Of a stretch of DNA of 64,000 nt, positions 1 through 7,133 are shown in pieces. Position numbers and translations under genes: made by a program. Where the stretch lies: NCBI RefSeq assembly GCF_001619955.1, contig NZ_LQQO01000014.1:1-64000 (forward strand), given 5' to 3'. The DNA comes from Sphingomonas hankookensis. Lineage in GTDB: Bacteria > Pseudomonadota > Alphaproteobacteria > Sphingomonadales > Sphingomonadaceae. The notes under the pieces are model-generated. The model made no database searches, was not told the DNA's origin, and was given only the letters and a program-made list of their open reading frames with translations. Position 1 is the first letter of the stretch; each line of letters opens with the position of its first letter.

Positions 1-33
1 CCCCACTCCCCCACTCCCCCACTCCCCCACTCC
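1..33. repeat. Short tandem repeat, CCCCCACT unit
   Basis: About four head-to-tail copies of an 8-nt CCCCCACT unit run from the window edge to about position 33, so the true left end is not visible. It lies downstream of lolA in a C-rich stretch with no gene. The rest of the interval up to position 110 shows only G/C-rich sequence with no recognisable element. Confidence 0.6.
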
Positions 34-110
34 GTCACCCGTCAGGATACTGCGCGGGTGGCGGGGCGGGGGAGCGGGCCGGTACCGCCTCCACGTCAGT
101 GGATCAGGCG

Positions 111-731
111 TTAGCGGCGCACGCGGCGCGGTTCGTTGAAGCGGAAGGCATTGTCCGCGACCGGCAAGTTGAACTGCTGATTCGTCAGCCGCACCGTGGT
201 CCGATTCGCCTGCGCGTCGAGCGCGACCCAGCCCTGCAGCATCAGCCCGGCGGGCGCGGATGGCTGTCGCGCGAAGATCATCGTGATCCGGCCATATTCG
301 GGGCGTTTCGGATCATAGGCCTCGACGCTGACGATTCGCGGATCGTTCGACGGCACGACCTTCGCGAATTTCGACGCATCGCGTTCGGGGTTCAGCAGGA
401 TGCCGAGCGGCGAGTTGCCGATCGGCCAGCGCTGCTTCTGCCCGACCTGATAATCGAGGAAGTAGAGCGACTTGCCATCCGACACGAGCAGGATCGGCAC
501 GCCCTTCTCATATTGGAAGCGGATCTTGCCCGGCTTCTTCAGCGTCAGCTTGCCGGTCAGCACCCGGCCGTTGCGGTCGGTCTGCGAAAAATCCGCGGTC
601 ATCGTCTGCGTCGCCGCCAGATGCCGCTGGACCGAGGCAAGGTCGTTCTGCGGTGCCTGCGCATGCAGGGCAACGGGGGCGGCAAGGGCGAACGCGAGCG
701 CGAGCGGGCGAATGGGGCGTCTCCAGATCAT
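111..731 (-). CDS. lolA: Outer-membrane lipoprotein carrier protein LolA family
   Basis: A periplasmic LolA-fold chaperone that would carry lipoproteins from the inner-membrane LolCDE complex to the outer membrane. The 206-residue product starts with a signal peptide (basic MIWRRP, then an Ala/Leu core, likely cleaved near ALHA-QA). The mature part has typical LolA features: an early TADFSQT segment, GKLTLKKPGKIRFQYE, and a DGKSLYFLDYQ strand. I prefer the ATG at 731 to an in-frame start at 755, because the upstream eight residues would put a non-hydrophobic stretch in front of the signal peptide. The family call is secure. Acting as the main LolA is inferred, since other LolA-like proteins exist in these bacteria. 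Confidence 0.9.
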   Translation of the reverse strand: MIWRRPIRPLALAFALAAPVALHAQAPQNDLASVQRHLAATQTMTADFSQTDRNGRVLTGKLTLKKPGKIRFQYEKGVPILLVSDGKSLYFLDYQVGQKQRWPIGNSPLGILLNPERDASKFAKVVPSNDPRIVSVEAYDPKRPEYGRITMIFARQPSAPAGLMLQGWVALDAQANRTTVRLTNQQFNLPVADNAFRFNEPRRVRR

Positions 732-805
732 GGGGCAGGGGTAGGATCGGCGCATTGAACGCGGCGTGAACCCATGGGTTGCGCGGTCGTGGCCATACTG
801 AATCG

Positions 806-889
806 CGTACCCCCGCGCAGGCGGGGGTCCAGAGCCAACAACGCAGCGCGGCGCGTGGAACCCTGGACCCCCGCCTGCGCGGGGGTACG
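806..889. repeat. Palindromic intergenic repeat (type I), perfect 27-bp arms
   Basis: Two exactly complementary 27-nt arms (806-832 and 863-889) flank a 30-nt loop. The arms begin CGTACCCCCGCGCAGGC. A diverged second copy is at 25829-25911. It sits between the start of lolA and the end of glpX, both on the minus strand, so it would form a long hairpin in the glpX transcript downstream of the stop codon. It resembles REP-type elements. Confidence 0.8.
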
Positions 890-911
890 GTGGTTGCTTT
901 GCAGCCGCCCC

Positions 912-1871
912 TTACAGCCGGTGTTCGCCCTTCACCCAGCGCACCGTGCCCGAGCTGGCGCGCATCACGACGCTCTCGGTCGTCATCTTGCCCGGCATCC
1001 GCTTGACGCCGGCGAGCAGCGACCCGTCGGTCACGCCGGTCGCGGCAAAAATGCAGTCGCCGCGCGCCAGTTCGGTCAGGTCGTACTGCTTGTCGAGGTC
1101 GGTCACGCCCCACTTCGCCGCGCGGGCGCGTTCGTCGTCGTTGCGGAACACCAGCCGCCCCTTGAACTGCCCGCCGGTGCAGCGCAGCGCGGCGGCGGCC
1201 AGCACGCCCTCCGGCGCGCCGCCCTGGCCCATATAGAGGTCGATGGTGGTGTCGGGGTCGCTGGTCGCGATCACGCCGGCCACGTCGCCGTCGCCGATCA
1301 GCATCACGCCGCAGCCGACCGCGCGCAGTTCGGCGATCATCGCTTCGTGGCGCGGACGGTTGAGGACGCAGACGATGATGTCGTGCGGATCGACGCCCTT
1401 GGCCTTCGCCACCGCCTTCACATTTTCGGTCGGCGACTTGTCGAGGTCGATGATCCCGGCGGGATAGCCCGGACCGCAGGCGATCTTGTCCATATAGACG
1501 TCGGGGGCGTTGAGCAGGCCGCCCTTTTCGGCGATCGCCAGCACGGCCAGGCTGTTCGGGCCGGCGGTGGCGCAGATCGTGGTGCCCTCCAGCGGATCGA
1601 GTGCGATGTCGATCTCCGGGCCTTTGCCCAGGCCCACCTTCTCGCCGATGAACAGCATCGGTGCCTCGTCGCGCTCGCCCTCGCCGATGACGACGGTGCC
1701 GTCCATGTAAAGTTCGTTCAGCGCGGCGCGCATCGCTTCGACCGCGGCGGCGTCGGCCGCCTTTTCGTCGCCCCGCCCGACCAGCGTCGACGCGGCGATC
1801 GCCGCCGCTTCGGTGACGCGCACCATTTCGAGGACGAGCACGCGATCGAGGGTGTTGCTGACAGGCTGCAT
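912..1871 (-). CDS. glpX: Class II fructose-1,6-bisphosphatase
   Basis: Hydrolyses fructose-1,6-bisphosphate to fructose-6-phosphate in the cytosol for gluconeogenesis. The 319-residue product matches the family length. It carries the metal and substrate motifs of the GlpX family, including GEGERDEAPMLFIGE near residue 60 and IDIALDPLEGTT near residue 90. The ATG at 1871 (MQPVSNTLDR) is the natural start. An open frame continues more than 200 codons upstream, but that stretch has no family similarity and overlaps the divergent small genes. The gene is divergent from the small secreted protein gene starting at 1984, across 112 bp that contain a DnaA-box match. Confidence 0.95.
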   Translation of the reverse strand: MQPVSNTLDRVLVLEMVRVTEAAAIAASTLVGRGDEKAADAAAVEAMRAALNELYMDGTVVIGEGERDEAPMLFIGEKVGLGKGPEIDIALDPLEGTTICATAGPNSLAVLAIAEKGGLLNAPDVYMDKIACGPGYPAGIIDLDKSPTENVKAVAKAKGVDPHDIIVCVLNRPRHEAMIAELRAVGCGVMLIGDGDVAGVIATSDPDTTIDLYMGQGGAPEGVLAAAALRCTGGQFKGRLVFRNDDERARAAKWGVTDLDKQYDLTELARGDCIFAATGVTDGSLLAGVKRMPGKMTTESVVMRASSGTVRWVKGEHRL

Positions 1872-1944
1872 TGGACGAAGCTCCCGGCCGTTAAACGGAT
1901 TAAACGCGGCGATAGGCGACCTGCCCTTGTCGGGCAAGGGATGT

Positions 1945-1953
1945 TGTGGATAA
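1945..1953 (-). promoter_or_regulatory. Perfect DnaA-box match (TTATCCACA)
   Basis: The plus strand reads TGTGGATAA, the exact complement of the consensus DnaA box. It sits between divergent glpX and the small gene starting at 1984. No second box or AT-rich unwinding region is nearby, so this is not an origin. It could be a DnaA-responsive promoter site or chance. Confidence 0.35.
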
Positions 1954-1983
1954 CCTTGTGTATCGGCGACGAAAGGCACGGGC

Positions 1984-2343
1984 ATGACGGCGTGGGCGAT
2001 GCTTCTGGCGATGGCGCAGGATGGCGGAGCCGCCGCCGCGATGATGGCGCGGGCGCGCAGCATGACCCAGGTCGTCCAGCCCTGTCGCATCGACGCCGAT
2101 CCGGACGAGATCGTGGTGTGCGCCGCGCGGACCGCCGACCGGTTCCGCGTTCCGCTGGTCACCCCTCCGGCAGAAGGCGATCCCAAGGCGGTCGACGCGC
2201 TGGGCGAGCGGGAGCGCCTGCTCGCCGTGCCGCAACCGGCCTGCGGAACCGCGGCGTTCCTGCAAGGGTGTGGCTTTGTCGGGGTGACCGCCTCGACCCG
2301 CAGGGGCGGCAGCATCGGCCGTGCGCGACCGCTGGCGCGGTAG
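1984..2343 (+). CDS. Small secreted cysteine-containing protein (DEIVVC motif), unknown function
   Basis: A 119-residue product beginning with a short hydrophobic stretch that could be a weak signal peptide. It carries CRIDADPDEIVVC near residue 50, a pattern often seen in uncharacterised exported sphingomonad proteins. Two further cysteines lie near the C-terminus (PACGT and QGCGF), so one or two disulfides are plausible in the periplasm. No enzyme motif is visible. The next gene downstream looks like a distant relative: both have paired cysteines, a DR(F/Y)R motif and a late Cys-Gly. The function is unknown and the start is the first ATG of the frame. Confidence 0.6.
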   Translation: MTAWAMLLAMAQDGGAAAAMMARARSMTQVVQPCRIDADPDEIVVCAARTADRFRVPLVTPPAEGDPKAVDALGERERLLAVPQPACGTAAFLQGCGFVGVTASTRRGGSIGRARPLAR

Positions 2344-2397
2344 CAACCAAAGTTTCGCCAAGACGTTCGGAACGAACGATCTTTGATGGGGGCGTCG

Positions 2398-2664
2398 ATG
2401 TTGCTATCCGTGCTGCTTATGATGGCGCAGGCGGCGCCAACACCGACCAAGCTCGGCGTCGCCGATCCGGTCAACTGCATCGTGACGCCCCGGGCACTGG
2501 GCTGTCCGGATCGCAAGAACGACCGCTATCGCCTCGACGACGACACGCCCGAATTCGACCACAAGGCCGACGGCCTGCGGCAGGGAACGCCGCGTTGCGG
2601 ACTGATGGGGATGCCGGTGTGCCCCAGCAACGGGCGTCCGATCCTGACCAGTCGCCCGCAGTAA
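2398..2664 (+). CDS. Small secreted cysteine-containing protein, unknown function
   Basis: An 88-residue product with a compact signal-peptide-like N-terminus (MLLSVLLMMAQAA) and four cysteines in the remainder (NC, GCP, RCG, VCP), suggesting two disulfides after export. I prefer the ATG at 2398, which has a G-rich sequence upstream. An ATG at 2386 and a TTG at 2383 are in-frame alternatives. It follows the DEIVVC protein gene by 54 bp on the same strand and shares its cysteine/DRYR layout, so the two may be tandem paralogues. No known domain was recognised. Confidence 0.55.
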   Translation: MLLSVLLMMAQAAPTPTKLGVADPVNCIVTPRALGCPDRKNDRYRLDDDTPEFDHKADGLRQGTPRCGLMGMPVCPSNGRPILTSRPQ

Positions 2665-2665
2665 C

Positions 2666-2689
2666 CGGGGCGGCCTCGCGACCGCCCCG
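2666..2689. terminator. Hairpin between convergent genes
   Basis: CGGGGCGG (2666-2673) and CCGCCCCG (2682-2689) form a perfect 8-bp stem with an 8-nt loop. It lies 1 bp after the stop of the plus-strand gene and 6 bp before the end of the convergent ferritin-like gene. There is no T-tract on either side, so intrinsic termination is uncertain. Confidence 0.4.
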
Positions 2690-2695
2690 CCCACC

Positions 2696-3211
2696 TCATG
2701 CCTCGGCCAGTTCGGCCTGCGCATTGACCTTGTGCTCGGCCATGGTCGTCAGCTTCTCGTCGGTGGCACGTTCCTCGGCCAGCGTTTCGGCGAGCAGCGC
2801 GGCGATATCCTCGCGGCCCAGCTGCCGAGCCCAGGCGATCAGCGTGCCGTAGCGGGTGATCTCATAATGCTCGACCGCCTGTGCCGAGGCGATCAGCGCG
2901 GCGTCCAGCACCTTCTTGTCGCCGATTTCACCGGCAACCTCGTTCGCTTCCTTGATGATGCCGTCGATGGCGGGGCAGCTGACCGCCTTCTTGGTCGCGC
3001 CGTGCAGCTGGAATATCTGCTCCAGCCGGCGGATCTGCCCTTCGGTTTCGGCCAGATGGCGTTCGAACCCGGCCTTCAATTCGGGGTCGGTCGCCTTGGC
3101 CGCCATCTTGGGCAATGCCTTCAGAATCTGGTTCTCGGCATAATAGACATCCTGCAGCTGATGGACGAACAGATCGTCGAGCGTCGCAATATCCTTGGAA
3201 AACAATCCCAT
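2696..3211 (-). CDS. Ferritin-like DUF892 (YciE/YciF family) protein
   Basis: A 171-residue, mostly helical protein of the YciE/YciF (DUF892) ferritin-like family. The N-terminal signature is visible (TLDDLFVHQLQDVYYAENQILKAL, residues about 10-33). The acidic and His residues expected for a four-helix-bundle metal site follow, including RHLAETEGQ and HYEITRYGTL. Members are often linked to stress responses, but the reaction is not established. It is monocistronic, convergent with the small secreted genes and followed upstream by hisN. No signal peptide is present, so it should be cytosolic. Confidence 0.85.
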   Translation of the reverse strand: MGLFSKDIATLDDLFVHQLQDVYYAENQILKALPKMAAKATDPELKAGFERHLAETEGQIRRLEQIFQLHGATKKAVSCPAIDGIIKEANEVAGEIGDKKVLDAALIASAQAVEHYEITRYGTLIAWARQLGREDIAALLAETLAEERATDEKLTTMAEHKVNAQAELAEA

Positions 3212-3282
3212 GACGTGATCCTTCGCAAAGGGGGGCGTGCCGTCCCAACGATGCGGCGCGCGCCCGGTTGCGAAGAAAATCG

Positions 3283-4065
3283 TCAGTGGCCGCGACAGCC
3301 GAGCAGGTCGACGACATCCTCCAGCCGCGCGGCGTCGCCCAGTGCAATGACCTCACCGATGCTGCCGGCATGGAGCGGATCGCCCGACCAGTCGCTCATC
3401 GTGCCGCCCGCGCCCTCGACGACCGGCACCAGCGCGGCGAAGTCGTGCAGCTTCAGCCCCGCCTCCACCACCAGGTCGATATGGCCGGACGCCAGCGTGC
3501 CATAGGAATAGCAATCGCCGCCGAGCACGGTCGATCGGACCTTGGCCTCGACATGTTCGAACCCGTGGAGCTGCCCGTCGTCGAACAGCGCCGGGCTGGT
3601 GGTCGCCAGCAGCGCATCCGCAAGATCGCGACAGCGACGGGTTCGGGCCGGTTGCCCGTTGAAGGTCGTGCCGCGCCCGACCGCGCCGACCCAGCGTTCG
3701 CCGATGATCGGCTGATCGATCACGCCCAGTACCGGCCAGCCGTCCTCGACCAGCGCGATCAGCGTGCCGAAGATTGGCCGCCCGGCGATGAACGATCGCG
3801 TGCCGTCGATCGGGTCGAGCACCCATACGCGCCCGCTGGTCCCCTCCGACACGCCATATTCCTCGCCCTGGATGCCGTCCGAGGGGCGTTCGCGCTCGAT
3901 GATCGCACGCATCGCCGCCTCCGCTTCGCGATCGGCCAGCGTCACCGGCGAGGCATCGTCCTTGATCTCCAGCCCGTAATTGCTGCGGAATCGCGGGCGG
4001 ATCGCGGCGCCGGCGGCGTCGGCCAGCTGGGCGGCAAGGGTCAGGTCGGCGGCGGTGACGGGCAT
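3283..4065 (-). CDS. hisN: Histidinol-phosphatase, inositol-monophosphatase family
   Basis: A Mg-dependent phosphatase of the IMPase fold. It matches the HisN-type histidinol-phosphatases of actinobacteria and alphaproteobacteria, which catalyse the penultimate step of histidine synthesis. Motifs in order are GEEYG (metal-binding Glu), WVLDPIDGTRSFIAG (metal-binding DPIDGT) and the distal GGDCYSYGTLASGHIDLVVEAGLKLHDFAAL. The start at 4065 (MPVTAADLTLA) fits homologues better than the frame opening at 4113. The product is 260 residues, the usual length. No other his gene is adjacent, so the substrate rests on family resemblance, and inositol or another sugar phosphate is possible. Confidence 0.85.
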   Translation of the reverse strand: MPVTAADLTLAAQLADAAGAAIRPRFRSNYGLEIKDDASPVTLADREAEAAMRAIIERERPSDGIQGEEYGVSEGTSGRVWVLDPIDGTRSFIAGRPIFGTLIALVEDGWPVLGVIDQPIIGERWVGAVGRGTTFNGQPARTRRCRDLADALLATTSPALFDDGQLHGFEHVEAKVRSTVLGGDCYSYGTLASGHIDLVVEAGLKLHDFAALVPVVEGAGGTMSDWSGDPLHAGSIGEVIALGDAARLEDVVDLLGCRGH

Positions 4066-4162
4066 GGCGGGCCTTTGCGTTGGGAACCCCCAGATAGGCG
4101 GTGACGCCGACAAAGCGCAAACGATGCTCGCGGTTGTCGCAAATGCCTGTCACATCACGTGC

Positions 4163-5155
4163 ATGATCGCTCTCACCCTGCTCGCCGCCGCCGCCCAGCC
4201 GCAACTGCGCATCGTCGCCGAACCGCCCGCCTCGGTCGCGGCGGCGGAAGGCGGCGTGACGGTGTTCGTCCTGAACGAAGGGGCGAGCGAGGCAGACGCC
4301 ACGCCGGCGCCGATGGAGGTCGTCACCGCCGATCAGGTGCCGCTCAGGATCGTGCCGGTCGACACCGCCCCCGCCCGGGTCGCGCCGGGCGGCTTCCGCG
4401 CGATCCGCTACCGCATTGCCCCGGTGGCGGTCGCGGCGACTTCGGCACCGGCCTCGCCAAAGGGCGAAACGGTGGTCGCGACCGCGAGCGGTCAGGCGTC
4501 GGGCCTGCTCGCCCGGTTCGAACCGCACCAACCGATCTATGGTGCGTTCGGGCTGGGGTCGGACGGCGCCAAGCTGCAACTGAGCCTCGCCTTCCGCCCG
4601 TTCGACGGTGCCGGCGCGCTGGACGGGGTGCGGCTGGCGTGGACGCAGACGATGTTCTGGGCCATCGACCGGTCGTCGGGGCCGTTCCGATCGACCAACT
4701 ACAGCCCCGAAGTCTATTATCAGCGGCAGATCGACGACCGGATCGTCGCCGCGGCGGGCTATGCGCATGATTCGAACGGGCGCGATGCCGGGTCGATCGA
4801 CGTGAACCGGATCTTCGCTTCGGCCAGCTATGTCCTGCCGCTGGGCGACGACTGGCGGGTCGAGGCGACGCCCAGGGCATGGACCTATGTCGGCACCGGC
4901 TATCGCGATCTCGACCGTTATTGGGGCAACTGGTCGCTGGGTGGCGCGATCGGACAGGTCGACGGGCTGCGCATCGCCGCCACGCTGCGCAATCCGCTGG
5001 GCAGCCGCCGCGCGGGCGAGCTGTTCCTGTCCTTTCCCGTCGGGCGCACCGGTCTGTACGTTTTCGGACAGGCCTTTGCCGGTTATGGCGAGGCGATCGA
5101 CGATTACGCCCTGCGCTCGTCCAGCGCGCGGCTGGGAGTCGCCTTCACCCGCTGA
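4163..5155 (+). CDS. pldA: Outer-membrane phospholipase A-like protein
   Basis: An OMPLA-family outer-membrane beta-barrel that would hydrolyse acyl chains of phospholipids misplaced to the outer leaflet. The barrel part carries the catalytic signature YAHDSNG with His202 and Ser204, plus Asn215 in the VNR segment, matching the His-Ser-Asn triad of E. coli PldA. The N-terminus is a signal peptide (MIALTLLAAAAQ). About 100 residues precede the barrel and look like a separate beta-rich periplasmic segment, longer than in E. coli. The ATG at 4163 is chosen because it gives the signal peptide directly; 4124 is an alternative. It is divergent from hisN across 97 bp. Confidence 0.85.
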   Translation: MIALTLLAAAAQPQLRIVAEPPASVAAAEGGVTVFVLNEGASEADATPAPMEVVTADQVPLRIVPVDTAPARVAPGGFRAIRYRIAPVAVAATSAPASPKGETVVATASGQASGLLARFEPHQPIYGAFGLGSDGAKLQLSLAFRPFDGAGALDGVRLAWTQTMFWAIDRSSGPFRSTNYSPEVYYQRQIDDRIVAAAGYAHDSNGRDAGSIDVNRIFASASYVLPLGDDWRVEATPRAWTYVGTGYRDLDRYWGNWSLGGAIGQVDGLRIAATLRNPLGSRRAGELFLSFPVGRTGLYVFGQAFAGYGEAIDDYALRSSSARLGVAFTR

Positions 5156-5222
5156 GGCCAGCCGCTGGCGCGCCGCGGCCAAGCTGCTAGAATGAGGCAA
5201 CTTCGCGCAAGGAACCTACTCG

Positions 5223-5774
5223 ATGCGTCTCGCCCTGTTCGCCGCTGCCCTGACCCTGCCGTTCGCTGCCCCGCTGTCCGCCGCGCTGGCGCCCGGTGCT
5301 CGCGCGCCCGACTTCACGACCAAGGCCGCGATCGCCGGCAAGGCGTTCACGCTCAACCTGCGCTCGCAGCTGCGTAAAGGTCCGGTGGTGCTCTATTTCT
5401 TCCCGGCGGCGTTCACCGGCGGCTGCAATGCGGAGGCAAAGGCGTTCGCCGACGCGGTCGACGATTTCAAGGCGGCCGGCGCGACCGTCATCGGCATGTC
5501 GGCCGACGATATCGGCAAGCTGCAGGAATTTTCGAAGGCCCATTGCGCCGGCCGGTTCGCTGTCGCGAGCGCGGGGCCGCGCGTGATCCAGGGATTCGAC
5601 GTGGCCCTCAACCGCCCGGCGGGTGCCGATGGCAAGCCGCGCACCATGACCACGCGCACCAGCTATGTCATTGACCGCGATGGCAAGATCGCCTTCGTCC
5701 ATTCCGACATGAACCCGGCCGATCATGTCCGCTCGACTTTGGAGGCGGTGCGCGCGTTGGGCAGGCGCGGCTGA
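5223..5774 (+). CDS. Exported peroxiredoxin (AhpC/TSA, Bcp-like)
   Basis: A thioredoxin-fold thiol peroxidase that would reduce peroxides outside the cytosol. Residues 1-20 form a signal peptide ending PLSAALA. The peroxidatic site is the PxxxTxxC motif PAAFTGGC with Cys68. A second cysteine, Cys108 in KAHCAG, could resolve it as an atypical 2-Cys enzyme. The 183-residue length fits. Most Bcp-type enzymes are cytosolic, so the clear signal peptide is the notable feature. The reductant is unknown. The gene starts 67 bp after pldA on the same strand and may share its transcript. Confidence 0.85.
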   Translation: MRLALFAAALTLPFAAPLSAALAPGARAPDFTTKAAIAGKAFTLNLRSQLRKGPVVLYFFPAAFTGGCNAEAKAFADAVDDFKAAGATVIGMSADDIGKLQEFSKAHCAGRFAVASAGPRVIQGFDVALNRPAGADGKPRTMTTRTSYVIDRDGKIAFVHSDMNPADHVRSTLEAVRALGRRG

Positions 5775-5898
5775 GCCGCCCGCCGCAATCGTGGATTTAG
5801 GGTAAATTTCCGCGAAACCCGATTTTAGCAAAGGCGCGCTACGCCCATTCCGTACAATCCGGCACATCGGGTGCGGGGTGGGGGCAGAGGGGCCGGGC

Positions 5899-6981
5899 GT
5901 GTATCTGGAAAAAATCGGCGACGGTGGGGCATCGGCCGGACACGGTCTGATCCATGCCGTCCTCGCTTTTCTGGAGGACCAGCGGCTCGATCCCACGCCG
6001 CTCAACTACAGCTTCGCCTACCGCGTCGTCAGCGAACCGGCGGGCGCGCTGGCGCTGGAGGTTGCGCGGCGGACCGATGGCGGCATCCGCCTGACCGGCG
6101 GCGAGGTCGAACAGTTGGGCAATGCGATCGACGGGGCGGCGGATGTCGCCGCCGGGCGACCCAATGCTCCGCCCGTGACGCCGACCGCTCCCGCGACCCC
6201 CGAACCGGACATCGCCGCCGCCGAAGCTTTGGTCACCGAAACGCTGCGCCAGGTCGCGGGCTTTGCGACGATGGTGTCGGAAATCCGCAGCGAAACGCAG
6301 GATTTCGGCCGCGACCTGGCCGCCAGCGCCGATGCGTTGCAACGCTCGACCCCCATCGCCAGCACCGATGCCGCCGTTGCCGAACTGGCACGGATCACCG
6401 CCGCGATGCGCGCGCGGGTCGAGATTGCCGAGGCGCGGCTGGAACAGGCGACGCGCGAGGCGAGCGACCTGCGCGAACAACTGGCCGCCGCGCATGACGA
6501 TGCGCGCCGCGACCCGCTGACCGACCTGCCCAATCGCCGCGCCTTCGAGGAAGCGGTCGAGGCTGCCCAGCATGGGCCGGTCCATATCGCGATGTGCGAT
6601 GTCGATCATTTCAAGGCGATCAACGACCAGCACGGCCATCCGGTCGGCGACCGCGTGTTGCGCGCCATCGGGACGACGCTGGCGCGCGAATGCCCCGGCC
6701 ATCTGGTCGCGCGCTATGGCGGGGAGGAATTTGCCGTGCTGATCACCGGCATCGGCACCGGCGCGGCCCGGGCGCTCCTGGAAAAGGCGCGGATCGCGGT
6801 CGGCAAGCGCCGCTATCGCCTGCGCGAGAGCGATACGCTGGTCAACGGCATCACCCTGTCGGCCGGATTGGTCACGATGACGCCGGGCGAAAGGCTGTTG
6901 TCGGCGATCGAGCGGGTCGATGCCCTCTTGTACGAGGCGAAGCGCCATGGCCGCAACCAATCGGTTGGCGAAAATGGCTGA
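5899..6981 (+). CDS. GGDEF-domain diguanylate cyclase
   Basis: Makes the second messenger cyclic di-GMP from two GTP. The C-terminal about 165 residues are a GGDEF domain. It begins DPLTDLPNRRAF, has the Mg-binding CDVDHFKAINDQHGH loop and carries an intact active loop RYGGEEFAV (GGEEF at residues 274-278). No RxxD inhibitory site was seen just before it. The N-terminal half is helical with a coiled-coil-like segment (residues about 165-205) and no transmembrane helix, so the enzyme is probably cytosolic with an unknown sensor. The start is a GTG: 5899 has an AGAGGGG ribosome-binding site 6 bp upstream, while 5878 is an in-frame alternative. Confidence 0.9.
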   Translation: MYLEKIGDGGASAGHGLIHAVLAFLEDQRLDPTPLNYSFAYRVVSEPAGALALEVARRTDGGIRLTGGEVEQLGNAIDGAADVAAGRPNAPPVTPTAPATPEPDIAAAEALVTETLRQVAGFATMVSEIRSETQDFGRDLAASADALQRSTPIASTDAAVAELARITAAMRARVEIAEARLEQATREASDLREQLAAAHDDARRDPLTDLPNRRAFEEAVEAAQHGPVHIAMCDVDHFKAINDQHGHPVGDRVLRAIGTTLARECPGHLVARYGGEEFAVLITGIGTGAARALLEKARIAVGKRRYRLRESDTLVNGITLSAGLVTMTPGERLLSAIERVDALLYEAKRHGRNQSVGENG

Positions 6982-7024
6982 TAAATGGGGTAATGCGCCG
7001 GCAAGAATTGCCAACACCGTGCAC

Positions 7025-7047
7025 TTTGTAAAAACTATTGTTACAAA
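7025..7047. promoter_or_regulatory. Perfect 7-bp dyad, candidate enhancer-binding-protein site
   Basis: TTTGTAA (7025-7031) and TTACAAA (7041-7047) are perfect inverted repeats separated by 9 nt, in a locally AT-rich stretch. The dyad centre is about 54 bp upstream of the start point predicted from the sigma-54 element at 7064-7079. That position is closer than most upstream activator sites but still plausible for a sigma-54 activator. Confidence 0.5.
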
Positions 7048-7063
7048 TCAATAACATATTAAT

Positions 7064-7079
7064 TGGCACGCCCCCTGCA
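7064..7079 (+). promoter_or_regulatory. Sigma-54 (RpoN) -24/-12 promoter
   Basis: The 16 bases TGGCACGCCCCCTGCA match the consensus TGGCACG-N4-TTGCA at every defined position except the first T of TTGC. The GG (7065-7066) and GC (7077-7078) dinucleotides have the exact 12-bp register needed by RpoN holoenzyme. The predicted start is near 7090, giving a leader of about 44 nt to the ATG at 7134. Confidence 0.75.
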
Positions 7080-7133
7080 ATGCAATGTGCATAGCCGGCG
7101 AGATGGCTCGCACGGCACCAGGGAGTAGCCACC

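Noticed and set aside
1..110. Gene or RNA at the left window edge
   Set aside because: Only a short tandem repeat and G/C-rich sequence. No start, ribosome-binding site or foldable RNA family recognised.
1872..1983. Replication origin suggested by the DnaA box
   Set aside because: Only one box, no AT-rich region, no dnaA, parAB or hemE/repC-type neighbour.
774..2852. Plus-strand open frame of 692 codons across glpX and the small secreted genes
   Set aside because: It is opposite glpX over most of its length and has Arg/His/Asp-rich shadow composition.
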